A stretch of 50,298 nucleotides of DNA, from positions 1 through 50,298 of the forward strand of contig NZ_SJEX01000030.1 in assembly GCF_005930495.1 (NCBI RefSeq). Reading direction: 5' to 3'. Position 1 is the stretch's first letter; every line of letters starts with the position of its first letter. Both the position numbers and the translations under genes were made by a program. This document shows positions 24,676 through 33,485 of the stretch, piece after piece. The notes beneath the pieces were generated by a model. It made no database searches and was not told where the DNA came from. It worked only from the letters and a program-made list of their open reading frames with translations. The stretch comes from Modestobacter excelsi (GTDB taxonomy: Bacteria; Actinomycetota; Actinomycetes; Mycobacteriales; Geodermatophilaceae).

Positions 24676-25944
24676 ATGGGACGGTCGCTGCGCGTGGCAC
24701 TGCTGTCCTACCGCAGCAAGCCCCACGGGGGTGGCCAGGGCGTGTACGTCCGCGCGCTGTCCCGGGAGCTCCGCGAGCTCGGGCACCGGGTCGAGGTGCT
24801 GAGCGGTCAGCCCTACCCGGAGCTCGACGACGGCGTGCCGCTGACCCGGGTGCCCAGCCTGGACCTCTACCGGGAACCCGACCCGTTCCGGACCCCGCGG
24901 CCCAGCGAGTTCCGCAGCCCCGTCGACCTGGTCGAGTGGGCCACCATGTGCACGGCCGGCTTCCCCGAGCCGCTGACCTTCACCCTCCGGGCGGCCCGCC
25001 TCCTGGGCAGTCGCCCCGGCGAGTTCGACCTCGTGCACGACAACCAGTCCCTCGGCTACGGGCTGCTGCGGCTCCGCCGCGGGGGCCTGCCCACCGTGGC
25101 GACGGTCCACCACCCGATCGCCATCGACCGGGACCTCGAGCTCGCCGCGGCCACCGGCCTGCGGCGCCGGCTGACCCTGCGCCGCTGGTACGCCTTCACC
25201 GCCATGCAGGCCCGGGTCGCCCGACGGCTGGACGGCGTCACCACCGTGTCGGAGAGCTCCCGCCGCGACATCACCCGGCACATGGGTGTGCCTGCCGCCG
25301 ACGTGGAGGTGATCCCGGTCGGGATCGACCCCGACGTCTTCCGGCCACCGGCCGGGCCGGGCCTGCGGGAGCCGGCCAGCATCGTGGTGACCACCAGCGC
25401 CGACGTGCCGCTCAAGGGGCTGGTGCACCTGCTCGACGCGGTCGCCAAGCTGCGCACCGAGCGGGACGTCCGGCTGACCGTCGTCGGCACCGCCCGCCCC
25501 GGGGGGCCCGCGCACGCGGCGCTGGACCGGCTGGCCCTCGGCGACGCGGTCCGCTTCACCGGGCCCGTGCCGACCGAGGAGCTGGTGCGACTGCTGCAGA
25601 CGGCCACGGTCGCCGCCATCCCGTCGCTGTACGAGGGCTTCTCGCTGCCCGCGGTGGAGGCGATGGCCTGCGGCACCCCGCTGGTCACCACCGACGCGGG
25701 AGCGCTGCCGGAGGTGGTCGGCTCGCACGCCGGGGTCCAGGTCCCGGCCGGCGACGTCGACCGGCTGGCCGCCGCGCTGGAGCTGGTGCTCGACCACCCG
25801 TCCCTGCAGGAGCAGCTGGGCCGGGCCGGCCGGGCCCGCGTGCTGGGCACCTACACCTGGCGGCGCACCGCGGAGCGGACCGCCGCCTGGTACGCCGAGG
25901 TGCTGGACCGCCGCACGACGAACACGAGGAGCGCTGCGTGCTGA
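24676..25944 (+). CDS. Glycosyltransferase family 4 protein
   Basis: GT-B fold, retaining sugar transferase, 422 residues, cytosolic. The N-terminal acceptor domain opens VALLSYRSKPHGGGQGVYVR, the Gly-rich loop typical of GT4. The C-terminal nucleotide-sugar domain has TSADVPLKGLVHLLDAVAKL and the E-x7-E motif in YEGFSLPAVEAMACGTPLV near residue 320. No membrane segments. It is the first of five coupled genes. Its stop overlaps the methyltransferase GTG by 7 nt. Substrate unknown. Confidence 0.9.
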   Translation: MGRSLRVALLSYRSKPHGGGQGVYVRALSRELRELGHRVEVLSGQPYPELDDGVPLTRVPSLDLYREPDPFRTPRPSEFRSPVDLVEWATMCTAGFPEPLTFTLRAARLLGSRPGEFDLVHDNQSLGYGLLRLRRGGLPTVATVHHPIAIDRDLELAAATGLRRRLTLRRWYAFTAMQARVARRLDGVTTVSESSRRDITRHMGVPAADVEVIPVGIDPDVFRPPAGPGLREPASIVVTTSADVPLKGLVHLLDAVAKLRTERDVRLTVVGTARPGGPAHAALDRLALGDAVRFTGPVPTEELVRLLQTATVAAIPSLYEGFSLPAVEAMACGTPLVTTDAGALPEVVGSHAGVQVPAGDVDRLAAALELVLDHPSLQEQLGRAGRARVLGTYTWRRTAERTAAWYAEVLDRRTTNTRSAAC

Positions 25945-26699
25945 CGGTCGACTACGACCTGCTCGACGTCCGGCCCGGCATGCGTGTGCTGGACCTCGGC
26001 TGCGGTGAGGGGCGGCACGCCTTCGAGGCCTACCGCCGCGGGGCGAGCGTCCTCGCCGTGGACTGGGGGCAGTCCGAGGTGGCCACCACCGCCGAGTGGC
26101 TGGGCGCCATCGCCGCGGCCGGCGAGGCCCCGACCGGCGCCACCGCCGGGGTGGCCCGCGGTGACCTGCGCGCGCTCCCGGTGCCCGACGCCAGCGTCGA
26201 CCGGGTGATCGCCTCCGAGGTGCTCGAGCACATCCCGGACGACCGGACCGCGCTGGCCGAGATCGCCCGGGTGCTCCGGCCCGGAGGTCGGGTGGCGATC
26301 AGCGTTCCCCGCTACGGGCCGGAGCGGATCTGCTGGGCCCTGTCGGACAGCTACCACGCCAACGAGGGCGGCCACATCCGCATCTACCGCGGGGACCAGT
26401 TGTGGGAGCGGCTCGCCGGAGCGGGGCTGCAGCCCACCGACGACCACCACGCGCACGCCCTGCACGCACCCTTCTGGTGGCTGAAGTGCGCCGTCGGGGT
26501 CGACCGGGACACCCGGGCCGTCCGCGCCTACCACCGGCTGCTCGTCTGGGACCTCGTCCGTCGGCCGTGGCTCACCCGCGCCGCCGAGCGGCTGCTGGAC
26601 CCGGTGCTGGGCAAGAGCTTCGTGATCTACGCCGACAAGCCGCGGATCCCGGTCGACGAGGTCGTCGCCAAGCCCGCCGGGGACCTCGCGCGTGCCTGA
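25938..26699 (+). CDS. Class I SAM-dependent methyltransferase
   Basis: 253 residues. Motif I MRVLDLGCGEGRHAFEAYRR (about 13-30), the acidic end of strand 2 in VLAVDWGQ, motif II ASVDRVIASEVLEHIPDD and motif III LRPGGRVAISVPR. These are of the Methyltransf_11 type, often acting on small molecules or glycans. The start GTG is inside the 3' end of the GT4 gene, preceded by ACGAGG, and its own stop overlaps the next GTG. A C-terminal 90 residues (ANEGGHIRIYRGDQLWERL, WWLKCAVGVDRD) is not part of the core fold and may bind the acceptor. Confidence 0.88.
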   Translation: MLTVDYDLLDVRPGMRVLDLGCGEGRHAFEAYRRGASVLAVDWGQSEVATTAEWLGAIAAAGEAPTGATAGVARGDLRALPVPDASVDRVIASEVLEHIPDDRTALAEIARVLRPGGRVAISVPRYGPERICWALSDSYHANEGGHIRIYRGDQLWERLAGAGLQPTDDHHAHALHAPFWWLKCAVGVDRDTRAVRAYHRLLVWDLVRRPWLTRAAERLLDPVLGKSFVIYADKPRIPVDEVVAKPAGDLARA

Positions 26700-27783
26700 C
26701 GCCCCGGCTGACCTTCCCGAGGTGCCCGGGGTGCTCACCGCCGACCAGGTCCGGCAGACCGTGACCGCGATCGCCGCCGAGCAGTCCCGCGACGGTGCGC
26801 TGCCCTGGTTCCGCCGCGGCCGGCTGGACGCCTGGGACATGGTGGAGTCGGCGATGGCGCTGGACGTCGGCGGCCGGCACGACCGCGCGGCCGCCGCGTA
26901 CGCCTGGCTGGCCCGCCGGCAGCGCCCGGACGGCTCCTGGGCCGCCGAGTACCGGGACGGCGCCGTCACCGCCCCCGCCGTCGAGAGCAACCACGCCGGC
27001 TACCTCGCTGTCGGCGTGTGGCACTCCTGGCTCTGCACCGGCGACGAGGCCCAGGTCGACCGGCTGTGGCCCACCGTGCGCCGCGCACTGGACCTGGTGA
27101 CCGCGATGCAGCTGCCCAGCGGCGCGGTCAGCTGGGCGCTGCGCCCGGACGGCACGCCCGACGACACCGCGCTGCTCACCGGGAACGCCAGCCTGTACCA
27201 GGCCCTGCGCGCCGGCATCGCGCTGGCCGGCCTCGTCGGCGAGGAGCAGCCGGACTGGGACCTCGCCGCCGACGACCTCGGCCGGGCGCTGGCCGAGCGG
27301 CCCGGGGCATTCGCCGACCGGTCGCGGTACTCGATGGACTGGTACTACCCGGTGCTCGCCGGCGCGGTCACCGGCGCACCGGCCGAGGCCCGGTTGGCCG
27401 CAGGCTGGGACACCTTCGTCGTCCCCGGCCTGGGCGTCCGCTGCGTCGCCGACCGGCCGTGGGTGACCGGCGCCGAGACCTGCGAGCTGGCACTGGCGCT
27501 GGCCGCCGCCGGCCGGGTGGACGACGCCACCGAGCAGCTTGCCGCCATGCAGCACCTGCGCGCGGACGACGGCTCGTACTGGACCGGCCTGGTCTACGCC
27601 GACGACGCCCGCTGGCCGGTCGAGCGCACCACCTGGACCGCCGCCGCCGTGGTGCTGGCCGCCGACGCGATCGCCGGCACCGGCCCGGCCGCCGCGTTGT
27701 TCGCCGAACCGGCCGCGCTGGCGCCCCCGGCGCCCCGGGGAGTGCCCGACGCCACCCCCGGCGGAGGGGTCGTGCGAGGTTGA
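26692..27783 (+). CDS. Alpha/alpha-toroid protein (prenyltransferase/squalene-cyclase-like fold)
   Basis: 363 residues overlapping the methyltransferase by 8 nt. Repeated helical hairpins with Trp/Gly turns resemble the prenyltransferase and squalene-oxidase repeat: AAAYAWLARRQRPDGSW, AMQLPSGAVSWALRPDGTPD, AMQHLRADDGSYWTGLVY. The N-terminal half also looks like a glycoside-hydrolase-type (alpha/alpha)6 barrel (WFRRGRLDAWDMVESAMALD, SMDWYYPVLAGAVTG). The DxDD motif of true cyclases is not seen. So the role is open: a hydrolase or lyase of a glycan, or a structural relative of cyclases. No signal peptide, therefore cytosolic. Confidence 0.75.
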   Translation: MPDAPADLPEVPGVLTADQVRQTVTAIAAEQSRDGALPWFRRGRLDAWDMVESAMALDVGGRHDRAAAAYAWLARRQRPDGSWAAEYRDGAVTAPAVESNHAGYLAVGVWHSWLCTGDEAQVDRLWPTVRRALDLVTAMQLPSGAVSWALRPDGTPDDTALLTGNASLYQALRAGIALAGLVGEEQPDWDLAADDLGRALAERPGAFADRSRYSMDWYYPVLAGAVTGAPAEARLAAGWDTFVVPGLGVRCVADRPWVTGAETCELALALAAAGRVDDATEQLAAMQHLRADDGSYWTGLVYADDARWPVERTTWTAAAVVLAADAIAGTGPAAALFAEPAALAPPAPRGVPDATPGGGVVRG

Positions 27784-27812
27784 CCGGCGTGCGGACCGGG
27801 CAGGGTCCTGGC

Positions 27813-28670
27813 GTGATCACACAGCTCCACCCACCGCTGTCCGCGGTGACCTGCGTGGTGGCCAGCCGCAACCGCCGCGCCGACCTCCTCGCCAGCCTGC
27901 CGCGGCACGAGGCCCACGTCGTCCTGGTGGACAACGCGTCCACCGACGGCACGGTGGAGGCCGTGCGTGCCGCCCACCCCGCCGTCACGGTCGTCCCGCT
28001 GGACCGCAACGCCGGTGCCGTCGCGCGCACCCTGGGCACCGCCCGCGCGGGCACCCGCTACGTCGCCTTCACCGACGACGACTCGTGGTGGGCGCCCGGC
28101 GACCTGGCCCGCGCCGTCCAGATCATGGACGCCCACCCCCGGCTGGGGCTGCTGTCCGCCCGGATCCTGGTGGACAGCGAGGAGGAGCTCGACCCGGTCT
28201 GCGCCGAGATGGCGGCCAGCCCGCTGGGCACCGAGCCGGACCTGCCCGGACCCTCGCTGCTGGGCTTCGTGGCCTGCGCCGCGCTGGTGCGCACCGAGGC
28301 GTTCACCGCAGCCGGCGGCTTCGACCCGGTGGTCCGCTTCCCCGGGGAGGAGGAGCGGCTCGCCCTGGACCTGGCTGCCGCCGGCTGGGGGCTGTCCTAC
28401 GTCGACAGCGTCACCGTGCACCACCACCCCTCGACCTCGCGCGACGCACCGACCACCCGGCAGGCGGGCATCTGGCGCAGCCGGGTGCTCACCGCCCTGA
28501 TGCGCTACCCGCTGCGCGACCTGGCCGGTCAGCTGGTCCGGGCCGCGCGCGCGGGCGGTCCCGGCCGGCGCGGGCTGGCCGGCGCCCTCCCCCGGGTCCC
28601 CGCGGCGCTGCGCCGCCGCCGGGTGCTGCCCCGGCACGTGATGGCCGGCGTCCGGGCGCTGGCCCGGTGA
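27813..28670 (+). CDS. Glycosyltransferase family 2 protein (first of tandem pair)
   Basis: GT-A fold inverting transferase, 285 residues. Opening LSAVTCVVASRNRRADLLAS, nucleotide strand VVLVDNASTDGTVEAVRAAH, and the metal-binding DxD region YVAFTDDDSWWAPGDL (about residue 90). An acceptor region follows with FPGEEERLALDLAAAGWGLS, then a C-terminal basic helical tail (VRAARAGGPGRRGLAG). The start GTG at 27813 is chosen for its position. A TTG at 27780 overlapping the previous stop and a GTG at 27789 are possible. The stop overlaps the next GTG (GTGA). Confidence 0.9.
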   Translation: MITQLHPPLSAVTCVVASRNRRADLLASLPRHEAHVVLVDNASTDGTVEAVRAAHPAVTVVPLDRNAGAVARTLGTARAGTRYVAFTDDDSWWAPGDLARAVQIMDAHPRLGLLSARILVDSEEELDPVCAEMAASPLGTEPDLPGPSLLGFVACAALVRTEAFTAAGGFDPVVRFPGEEERLALDLAAAGWGLSYVDSVTVHHHPSTSRDAPTTRQAGIWRSRVLTALMRYPLRDLAGQLVRAARAGGPGRRGLAGALPRVPAALRRRRVLPRHVMAGVRALAR

Positions 28671-29602
28671 CTAGCGAGCTCGCCGCCCCGCTGTCCACCG
28701 GGGTCGGTGCGGACCCGCGGGTCGCGGTCGTGGTCATCACCCACCAGCGGCGCGAGGAGCTGCTGCTGGCGCTCTCCCGGCTGCGCCGGCTGCCCGAGCA
28801 GCCGCACGTCGTCGTCGTGGACAACGGCTCCACCGACGGCACCGCCGACGCCGTCCGCGTCCAGCACCCCTGGGTGGAGCTGATCGCCAGCCCCACCAAC
28901 CTCGGCGCGGTCGGCCGCAACCTGGGCGTCGCCCGGCTGGACACCCCCTACGTCGCCTTCTGCGACGACGACACCTGGTGGGAGCCGGGCTCGCTGCGCA
29001 TGGCGGCCGACACCCTCGACGCGCACCCGCGGCTGGCCGTGCTCACCGCGCGGATCCTGGTCGAGCCCGGCAGCACCGAGGACCCGATCGTCGCCGAGCT
29101 GCGCGACTCCCCGGTCGTCGGCGCCGACTGGCTGCCCGGCCCGGCGCTGGGCAGCTTCCTGGCCGGCGCCAGCGTGCTCCGCCGGGAGGCCTTCGACGAG
29201 GTCGGTGGCTTCAGCGAGCGGCTCTGGCTGGGCGGCGAGGAGGAGCTGATGGCCGGCGACCTCGCATCGGCCGGCTGGGAGCTCTGCTACCTGCCGGGGC
29301 TCACCGTCCACCACCAGGCCAGCAGTGCACGGGACCCGCACAAGCGGCGGGCCGACGGCATCCGCAACACGCTCTGGACGACGTGGTTGCGCCGCCCGTT
29401 CCGGCCGGCCCTGCGCCGCACCGTGCACCTGCTGCGCACCGTGCCGCGGGACCGGGTGACCGCCCGCGGGCTGCTCGCCGCCGTCCGCGGGCTGCCCTGG
29501 GTGCTCCGCGAGCGCACCGTGCTCCCGCCGCACGCCGAGGCCCGGTTCGCGGCGCTGGAGCACACCCAGCGCAGCTCCACCGCCCGCCGCTACGTGAGCT
29601 GA
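28667..29602 (+). CDS. Glycosyltransferase family 2 protein (second of tandem pair)
   Basis: Paralogue of the preceding gene, 311 residues, coupled through a 4-nt GTGA overlap. It shares the same layout: VAVVVITHQRREELLLALSR, VVVVDNGSTDGTADAVRVQH, YVAFCDDDTWWEPGSL, TARILVEPGSTEDPIVAELR, FSERLWLGGEEELMAGDLAS. The tail after about residue 230 is again basic and helical. Tandem copies with different acceptor regions suggest sequential addition of two sugars to one acceptor. Its 3' end overlaps the convergent iminopeptidase by 13 nt. Confidence 0.9.
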   Translation: MTSELAAPLSTGVGADPRVAVVVITHQRREELLLALSRLRRLPEQPHVVVVDNGSTDGTADAVRVQHPWVELIASPTNLGAVGRNLGVARLDTPYVAFCDDDTWWEPGSLRMAADTLDAHPRLAVLTARILVEPGSTEDPIVAELRDSPVVGADWLPGPALGSFLAGASVLRREAFDEVGGFSERLWLGGEEELMAGDLASAGWELCYLPGLTVHHQASSARDPHKRRADGIRNTLWTTWLRRPFRPALRRTVHLLRTVPRDRVTARGLLAAVRGLPWVLRERTVLPPHAEARFAALEHTQRSSTARRYVS

Positions 29603-30552
29603 CCGCGGTCGGCGAACCGGTCCGTGGCCGCGACCACCGCGGCGGCCGTGCTGCCGCCGCCGTGCCCGGCGTCGCCCACCACCACCAGCTCGCTGCCCGG
29701 CCACGCCTGGTGCATGCGCCAGGCCACGTCCAGCGGGCCGCTGACGTCGAACCGGCCGTGGACCATCACCCCGGGGACACCGGCCAGGCGGCCGGCGTCG
29801 CGGAGCAGCTGACCGTCCTCGAGGAAGCAGCCGTTGCCCCAGTAGTGCGTGACCAGGCGGGCGATCGCCAGCTGACGTGCCGGGTCCATGACCGACATCG
29901 CGGGCTCGGCGCCCGGAGCGAGCGAGACGTGGGTGTCCTCCCAGTCGCACCAGTCCTGGGCGGCCTTCGCCCGCACCGCCGGGTCCGGGTCGTGCAGCAG
30001 CCGGCTGTAGGCCGCGGCGAGGTCACCGTCGCGGTCGCGCTCCGGCACACCGGCCCGGAACCGGTCCCACTCCCGGGGGAAGACCCGTCCCATGTCCCGG
30101 GTGATCCAGTCCAGCAGCCACCGGTCGGCACTGGTGACGGCGAGCAGCACCAGCTCGCTGACCCGCTCCGGGAACGCCTCGGCGTACGCGAACGCCAGGG
30201 TCACGCCCCACGACCCGCCCTGGACCAGCCATCGCTCGATGCCCAGGTCCTCGCGCAGCTGCTCGATGTCTCTCAGCAGGTGCGCGGTGGTGTTGGCCGA
30301 CAGGTCGACCTCCGGCTCGCCCGCCCACGGTGTGCTGCGCCCGGCGTTGCGCTGGTCGAAGAGCACGACCCGGTACCGCGCCGGGTCGAAGTACCGGCGG
30401 CTGGCGGGCGTGCACCCCGAGCCCGGGCCGCCGTGCAGCACCACCGCGGGCTTCCCGGCCGGGTTGCCGCAGACCTCCCAGTACAGCGCGTGGCCGTCGC
30501 CGACCTCGAGCATGCCGGTCTCGTGCGGCTCGATCGGCGGGTACAGCGTCAT
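29590..30552 (-). CDS. pip: Proline iminopeptidase (S33)
   Basis: Cytosolic alpha/beta-hydrolase that removes N-terminal proline, 320 residues. Family features: LYPPIEPHETGMLEVGDGHA, oxyanion HGGPGSGC at 40-47, FDQRNAGRSTPW (with the Gln/Arg of the family), nucleophile elbow GGSWGVTLAFAY with Ser114, an Asp in HGRFDVSGP and a His in GDAGHGG. The ATG overlaps the stop of the DksA-like gene (ATGA), so both belong to one minus-strand transcript. A longer frame upstream to 30624 is inside that neighbour and is rejected. Confidence 0.93.
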   Translation of the reverse strand: MTLYPPIEPHETGMLEVGDGHALYWEVCGNPAGKPAVVLHGGPGSGCTPASRRYFDPARYRVVLFDQRNAGRSTPWAGEPEVDLSANTTAHLLRDIEQLREDLGIERWLVQGGSWGVTLAFAYAEAFPERVSELVLLAVTSADRWLLDWITRDMGRVFPREWDRFRAGVPERDRDGDLAAAYSRLLHDPDPAVRAKAAQDWCDWEDTHVSLAPGAEPAMSVMDPARQLAIARLVTHYWGNGCFLEDGQLLRDAGRLAGVPGVMVHGRFDVSGPLDVAWRMHQAWPGSELVVVGDAGHGGGSTAAAVVAATDRFADRGQLT

Positions 30553-30881
30553 CGGGCGCAGGCGATGCAGGTGCGGGCCTGCGGGCGGGCGGCGAGCCGC
30601 TCGGGGGCGATCTCCCGGCCGCACTCCACGCAGCGCCCGTAGTCCCCGGTCGCGGCGCGGGCCAGCGCCGCGTCGACGTCGGCCAGCCGCTGCCGGGCCT
30701 GCTCCAGCAGGGCGGCGAGCTGCTGCCGCTCGAAGGCGATCGTCGCGCCCTCGGGGTCGTGCTCGTCGTCGGCGTTGGAGGACGCCGACGCCGCCACCAC
30801 CCCGTCGAACTCCGCGGTGAGCGCCGCGATGTGGGCCAGGGTCTCCGCCCGAGTGCGGGTCAGGTCGTCGACTGCGGTCAC
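30549..30881 (-). CDS. TraR/DksA-type zinc-finger protein
   Basis: 110 residues. The N-terminal two thirds form a coiled coil (TRTRAETLAHIAALTAEFDG, FERQQLAALLEQARQRLADV). The C-terminus is the DksA C4 zinc finger, CVECGREIAPERL and CIACAR, with all four cysteines present. In actinobacteria such short proteins are RNA-polymerase secondary-channel factors or of unknown role. The coiled-coil tip carries an acidic stretch (DDEHDPEGAT). It is coupled to pip by ATGA. Confidence 0.88.
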   Translation of the reverse strand: MTAVDDLTRTRAETLAHIAALTAEFDGVVAASASSNADDEHDPEGATIAFERQQLAALLEQARQRLADVDAALARAATGDYGRCVECGREIAPERLAARPQARTCIACAR

Positions 30882-30897
30882 GCCCCCATCGTGCCCG

Positions 30898-31368
30898 TCA
30901 GCGGCCGTCAGCCGGCGTCAGCGGTCCGTCGGCGACCAGCTCCTCCAGCTCGACCAGGACCGCCCCGGCCTGGCCGAGGTCCAGCTCGGCGGCCAGCCGG
31001 AGCTCGGCGGCGGTGAGCCGCAGGTCGCTCCAGCGGGTGGCCAGCGGCCCGGCGAACGCGAGCGTGCGCAGGTCGGCCAGCACCGGGCCGCGCCAGAGCG
31101 CCTCGGCCTCGCGGAGCAGGGCGACCACCCGCTCGGGCCCGTGCTCACGCCTGGCCCGGGCGACCAGCGTCTCGAACCGGTGGACGTCGACGGCACCGGC
31201 CGGGACGTCGAGCAGGTAGCCGTGCGCCTGCGCGCGTAGCGGCGCCTCGGGCGGCGTCCGCCGCAGCCGGGCCAGCAGCGCCCGGGCCCGCGGTCCGCCG
31301 ACGTCGACCGGCCGCCCGTCGTCGTCGACCACGGCGACCGGGCCGAGGAGGCAGATGCGGACGGGCAC
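30898..31368 (-). CDS. SARP/BTAD-like protein without a DNA-binding domain
   Basis: 156 residues. It begins like an AfsR/SARP regulator (VRICLLGPVAVVDDDGRPVD, GGPRARALLARL) but skips directly to the BTAD tetratricopeptide-like region (HGYLLDVPAGAVDVHRFETL, VALLREAEALWRGPVLADL, LVELEELVADGPL). The winged helix that normally separates these parts (about 60 residues) is absent and the BTAD domain is cut at its C-terminus. It is therefore either a decayed SARP gene with an in-frame deletion or a small protein-interaction module. The reading frame itself is intact from GTG to stop. Confidence 0.6.
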   Translation of the reverse strand: MPVRICLLGPVAVVDDDGRPVDVGGPRARALLARLRRTPPEAPLRAQAHGYLLDVPAGAVDVHRFETLVARARREHGPERVVALLREAEALWRGPVLADLRTLAFAGPLATRWSDLRLTAAELRLAAELDLGQAGAVLVELEELVADGPLTPADGR

Positions 31369-31392
31369 GGCGACATCGTCCCCACCCCGGTG

Positions 31393-32052
31393 TCAGGACG
31401 GAGCGCGGCGGAGCAGCCGCAGCGAGCCGGTGCCCGGCAGCTCGGTGAACTCCCCCGACGCCAGCACCCGTGAGTACACGCCGAAGGGCGCCTGGCCGCC
31501 GTCCGCCGGGTCGGGGAAGACGTCGTGGATGGCCAGGGTGCCGCCGACGGCCAGCTTGGCGACCCAGGCGTCCTGGTCGCGGCGCGCGGACTCCTCGGTG
31601 TGGCTGCCGTCGAGGAACAGCAGCGCCAGCGGGGTCGACCACAGCGGCGCGAGCACCTCCGACCGGGTGACCACGGCGACGACCACGTCCTCGGCGCCGG
31701 CCGCGGCGATCGTCCGCCGGAACGCCGGCAGGGTGTCGATCCGGTCGACGAGCGGGTCGACCAGCGACGGGTCGTGGTACTCCCAGCCGGGCTGGTGCTC
31801 CTCGGAGCCCCGGTGGTGGTCGACGGTCACCACCTGGCGACCGGTCTCGCGGGCGGCGGCGGCCAGGTAGAGCGCCGACTTGCCCATCCAGCTGCCGATC
31901 TCCAGCAGCGGCCCGGGGACGGCGACCGTGCGCGCCGCCTCGTACAGGGCGCGGCCCTCGTCCGGCGGCATGAAGCCCGGCGCGGCGGCCGCGGCGGCGA
32001 GCAGGTCGGCGGTCACCCGGGCAGCATCCCGGTCGGCCCCCGGCGCGGTCAC
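31393..32052 (-). CDS. Class I SAM-dependent methyltransferase (Methyltransf_24 type)
   Basis: 219 residues. Motif I PLLEIGSWMGKSALYLAAAA, strand 2 acidic end TVDHHRGSEEHQPGWEYHD, LFLDGSHTEESARRDQDAWV and GGTLAIHDVFPDPADGG follow the O-methyltransferase/cephalosporin-hydroxylase-like pattern, with the metal-like DGSH motif. Its GTG overlaps the stop of the upstream YibE/F gene (4 nt), so they are translationally coupled. Substrate unknown. Confidence 0.85.
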   Translation of the reverse strand: MTAPGADRDAARVTADLLAAAAAAPGFMPPDEGRALYEAARTVAVPGPLLEIGSWMGKSALYLAAAARETGRQVVTVDHHRGSEEHQPGWEYHDPSLVDPLVDRIDTLPAFRRTIAAAGAEDVVVAVVTRSEVLAPLWSTPLALLFLDGSHTEESARRDQDAWVAKLAVGGTLAIHDVFPDPADGGQAPFGVYSRVLASGEFTELPGTGSLRLLRRAPS

Positions 32053-33425
32053 CGCGGGTCCCGCCGGGGCGGCCCGGCGGCGGGACCCGACGCGGCCGGA
32101 CCGGATGCAGCCGCCTGCTCGCGGAGCGCGCGGAGCCGTTCCCGGCGCCGCTGGGCCTCGCGGTCGTCCTCGGTCGGCTCGGGCCCGGGGGGCCCGCCGC
32201 GCATCGACGCGGCGGTGGCGACCAGCGCGCCGATCAGCGTGGTCACCGGCACGGCGAGCACCAGCGCGATCCCGCCGACCAGCGTGCGGACGACCTCCTC
32301 GCCCACCTCGGTCCCGGTGAGCACCGTCCAGAACGGCCGCTGGTACAGCTCGAAGATCAGCAGCAGCGGCAACGCCGCCCCGGCGTAGGCGAAGACGATC
32401 GTGTAGATGGTCGAGGCGATGTGGTCCCGGCCGATGGCCATGCCGCGGCGGAACAGCTCACGCCACCCGGCCGCGGGCGCGGCCTCCTGCAGCTGCCAGA
32501 CCGCCGAGGCCTGGGTGATGGTGACGTCGTTGAGGATGCCGAGCCCGGCGACGACGGTGGCGGCGAGCACCAGCCCGGAGAAGTCCAGCGTCGGGTCGAA
32601 CTGCAGCAGCTGGACGGTGTTCTCGTCGTTGAACCCGGTGAGGTGGGCGGCGGCGACCGCAACGGCGCCCAGCACGGCGCTCAGCCCGAGGCCGAACAGC
32701 GTGCCCAGCAGCGCCGTCGTCGTCCGGGCGGAGAAGCCGTGCGCGAGGTACAGGACGACGAACATGATCGCCGAGGAGCCGACCAGGCTGACCCAGACCG
32801 GCGACCCGCCGGCCAGCAGCGCGGGGAGCATGAACTCCATCAGCACGACGAACGCGAAGCCCAGCCCGAGCAGCGCGAGCAGCCCGCGCAGCCGGGCCAC
32901 CGCGCCGACGACCAGGGTGAACAACAGCGCGAGGACGACGATCGGCGTGCCGCGCGGGCAGTCCTGGAACGAGTAGACCGCGTCCCCGCCGTCGGTGCCG
33001 GGGTCGCGGTTGAGCACCAGCTCGTCGCCCACCTGGACGCCCTCGGCGACGACGTCGGCCGACAGGTCGACCTGCACGTAGTCCCCGGCGCCGGCACCGT
33101 CGCCGATCACCATCACCGCGGTGGCGCAGGTCTGCGCCGGCGCGCTGCCGGTGGCCTCGGCGCACTGGTAGGGCTCCAGCGAGGCGATGGTCGCCTCCGG
33201 GTAGGTGGTGCCCGGCGGCAGGAAGGACTCCGCCGCCTGCTGCGCGGCCGTCTTCCCCCCGCTGGGCCAGAGCACGACCAGCCCGGCCAGGGTGGCCAGC
33301 CCGATGGGCACCAGCACGTAGAGCATCAGCCGGACGGCGCGGCGACGGCGGGCGACGACCGCCGGGTCCGGCGGCTGGGCCCCGCCCCCGGTGTCGGGTC
33401 CAGGACTGTGGGAGTGGGCCGGCAC
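32049..33425 (-). CDS. YibE/F family membrane protein
   Basis: 458 residues. One N-terminal helix (MLYVLVPIGLATLAGLVVLW, about 35-54) precedes an extracytoplasmic domain of about 110 residues with two cysteines (YQCAEATGSAPAQTCA). Seven or eight further helices follow, from TPIVVLALLFTLVVGAVARL on, ending about residue 400. The family patterns LLGLGFAFVVLMEFMLPALL, FNDENTVQLLQFDPTLDFSG and LGILNDVTITQASAVWQLQE are clear. The C-terminal 50 residues are a charged cytoplasmic tail. The GTG start is at 33425. Some family members are implicated in transport but function is not established. Confidence 0.88.
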   Translation of the reverse strand: MPAHSHSPGPDTGGGAQPPDPAVVARRRRAVRLMLYVLVPIGLATLAGLVVLWPSGGKTAAQQAAESFLPPGTTYPEATIASLEPYQCAEATGSAPAQTCATAVMVIGDGAGAGDYVQVDLSADVVAEGVQVGDELVLNRDPGTDGGDAVYSFQDCPRGTPIVVLALLFTLVVGAVARLRGLLALLGLGFAFVVLMEFMLPALLAGGSPVWVSLVGSSAIMFVVLYLAHGFSARTTTALLGTLFGLGLSAVLGAVAVAAAHLTGFNDENTVQLLQFDPTLDFSGLVLAATVVAGLGILNDVTITQASAVWQLQEAAPAAGWRELFRRGMAIGRDHIASTIYTIVFAYAGAALPLLLIFELYQRPFWTVLTGTEVGEEVVRTLVGGIALVLAVPVTTLIGALVATAASMRGGPPGPEPTEDDREAQRRRERLRALREQAAASGPAASGPAAGPPRRDPR

Positions 33426-33485
33426 CCGGTCAGGCTAGGTGCCGGTCCGGCCGGCTCCGGCCCGCCGGGCGTGGTGTCGCCCACC

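Noticed and set aside
27813..29602. The two GT2 genes as one gene split by a frameshift
   Set aside because: Each is a complete GT2 with its own start, DxD region and C-terminal tail, joined by a clean GTGA overlap, so they are tandem paralogues.
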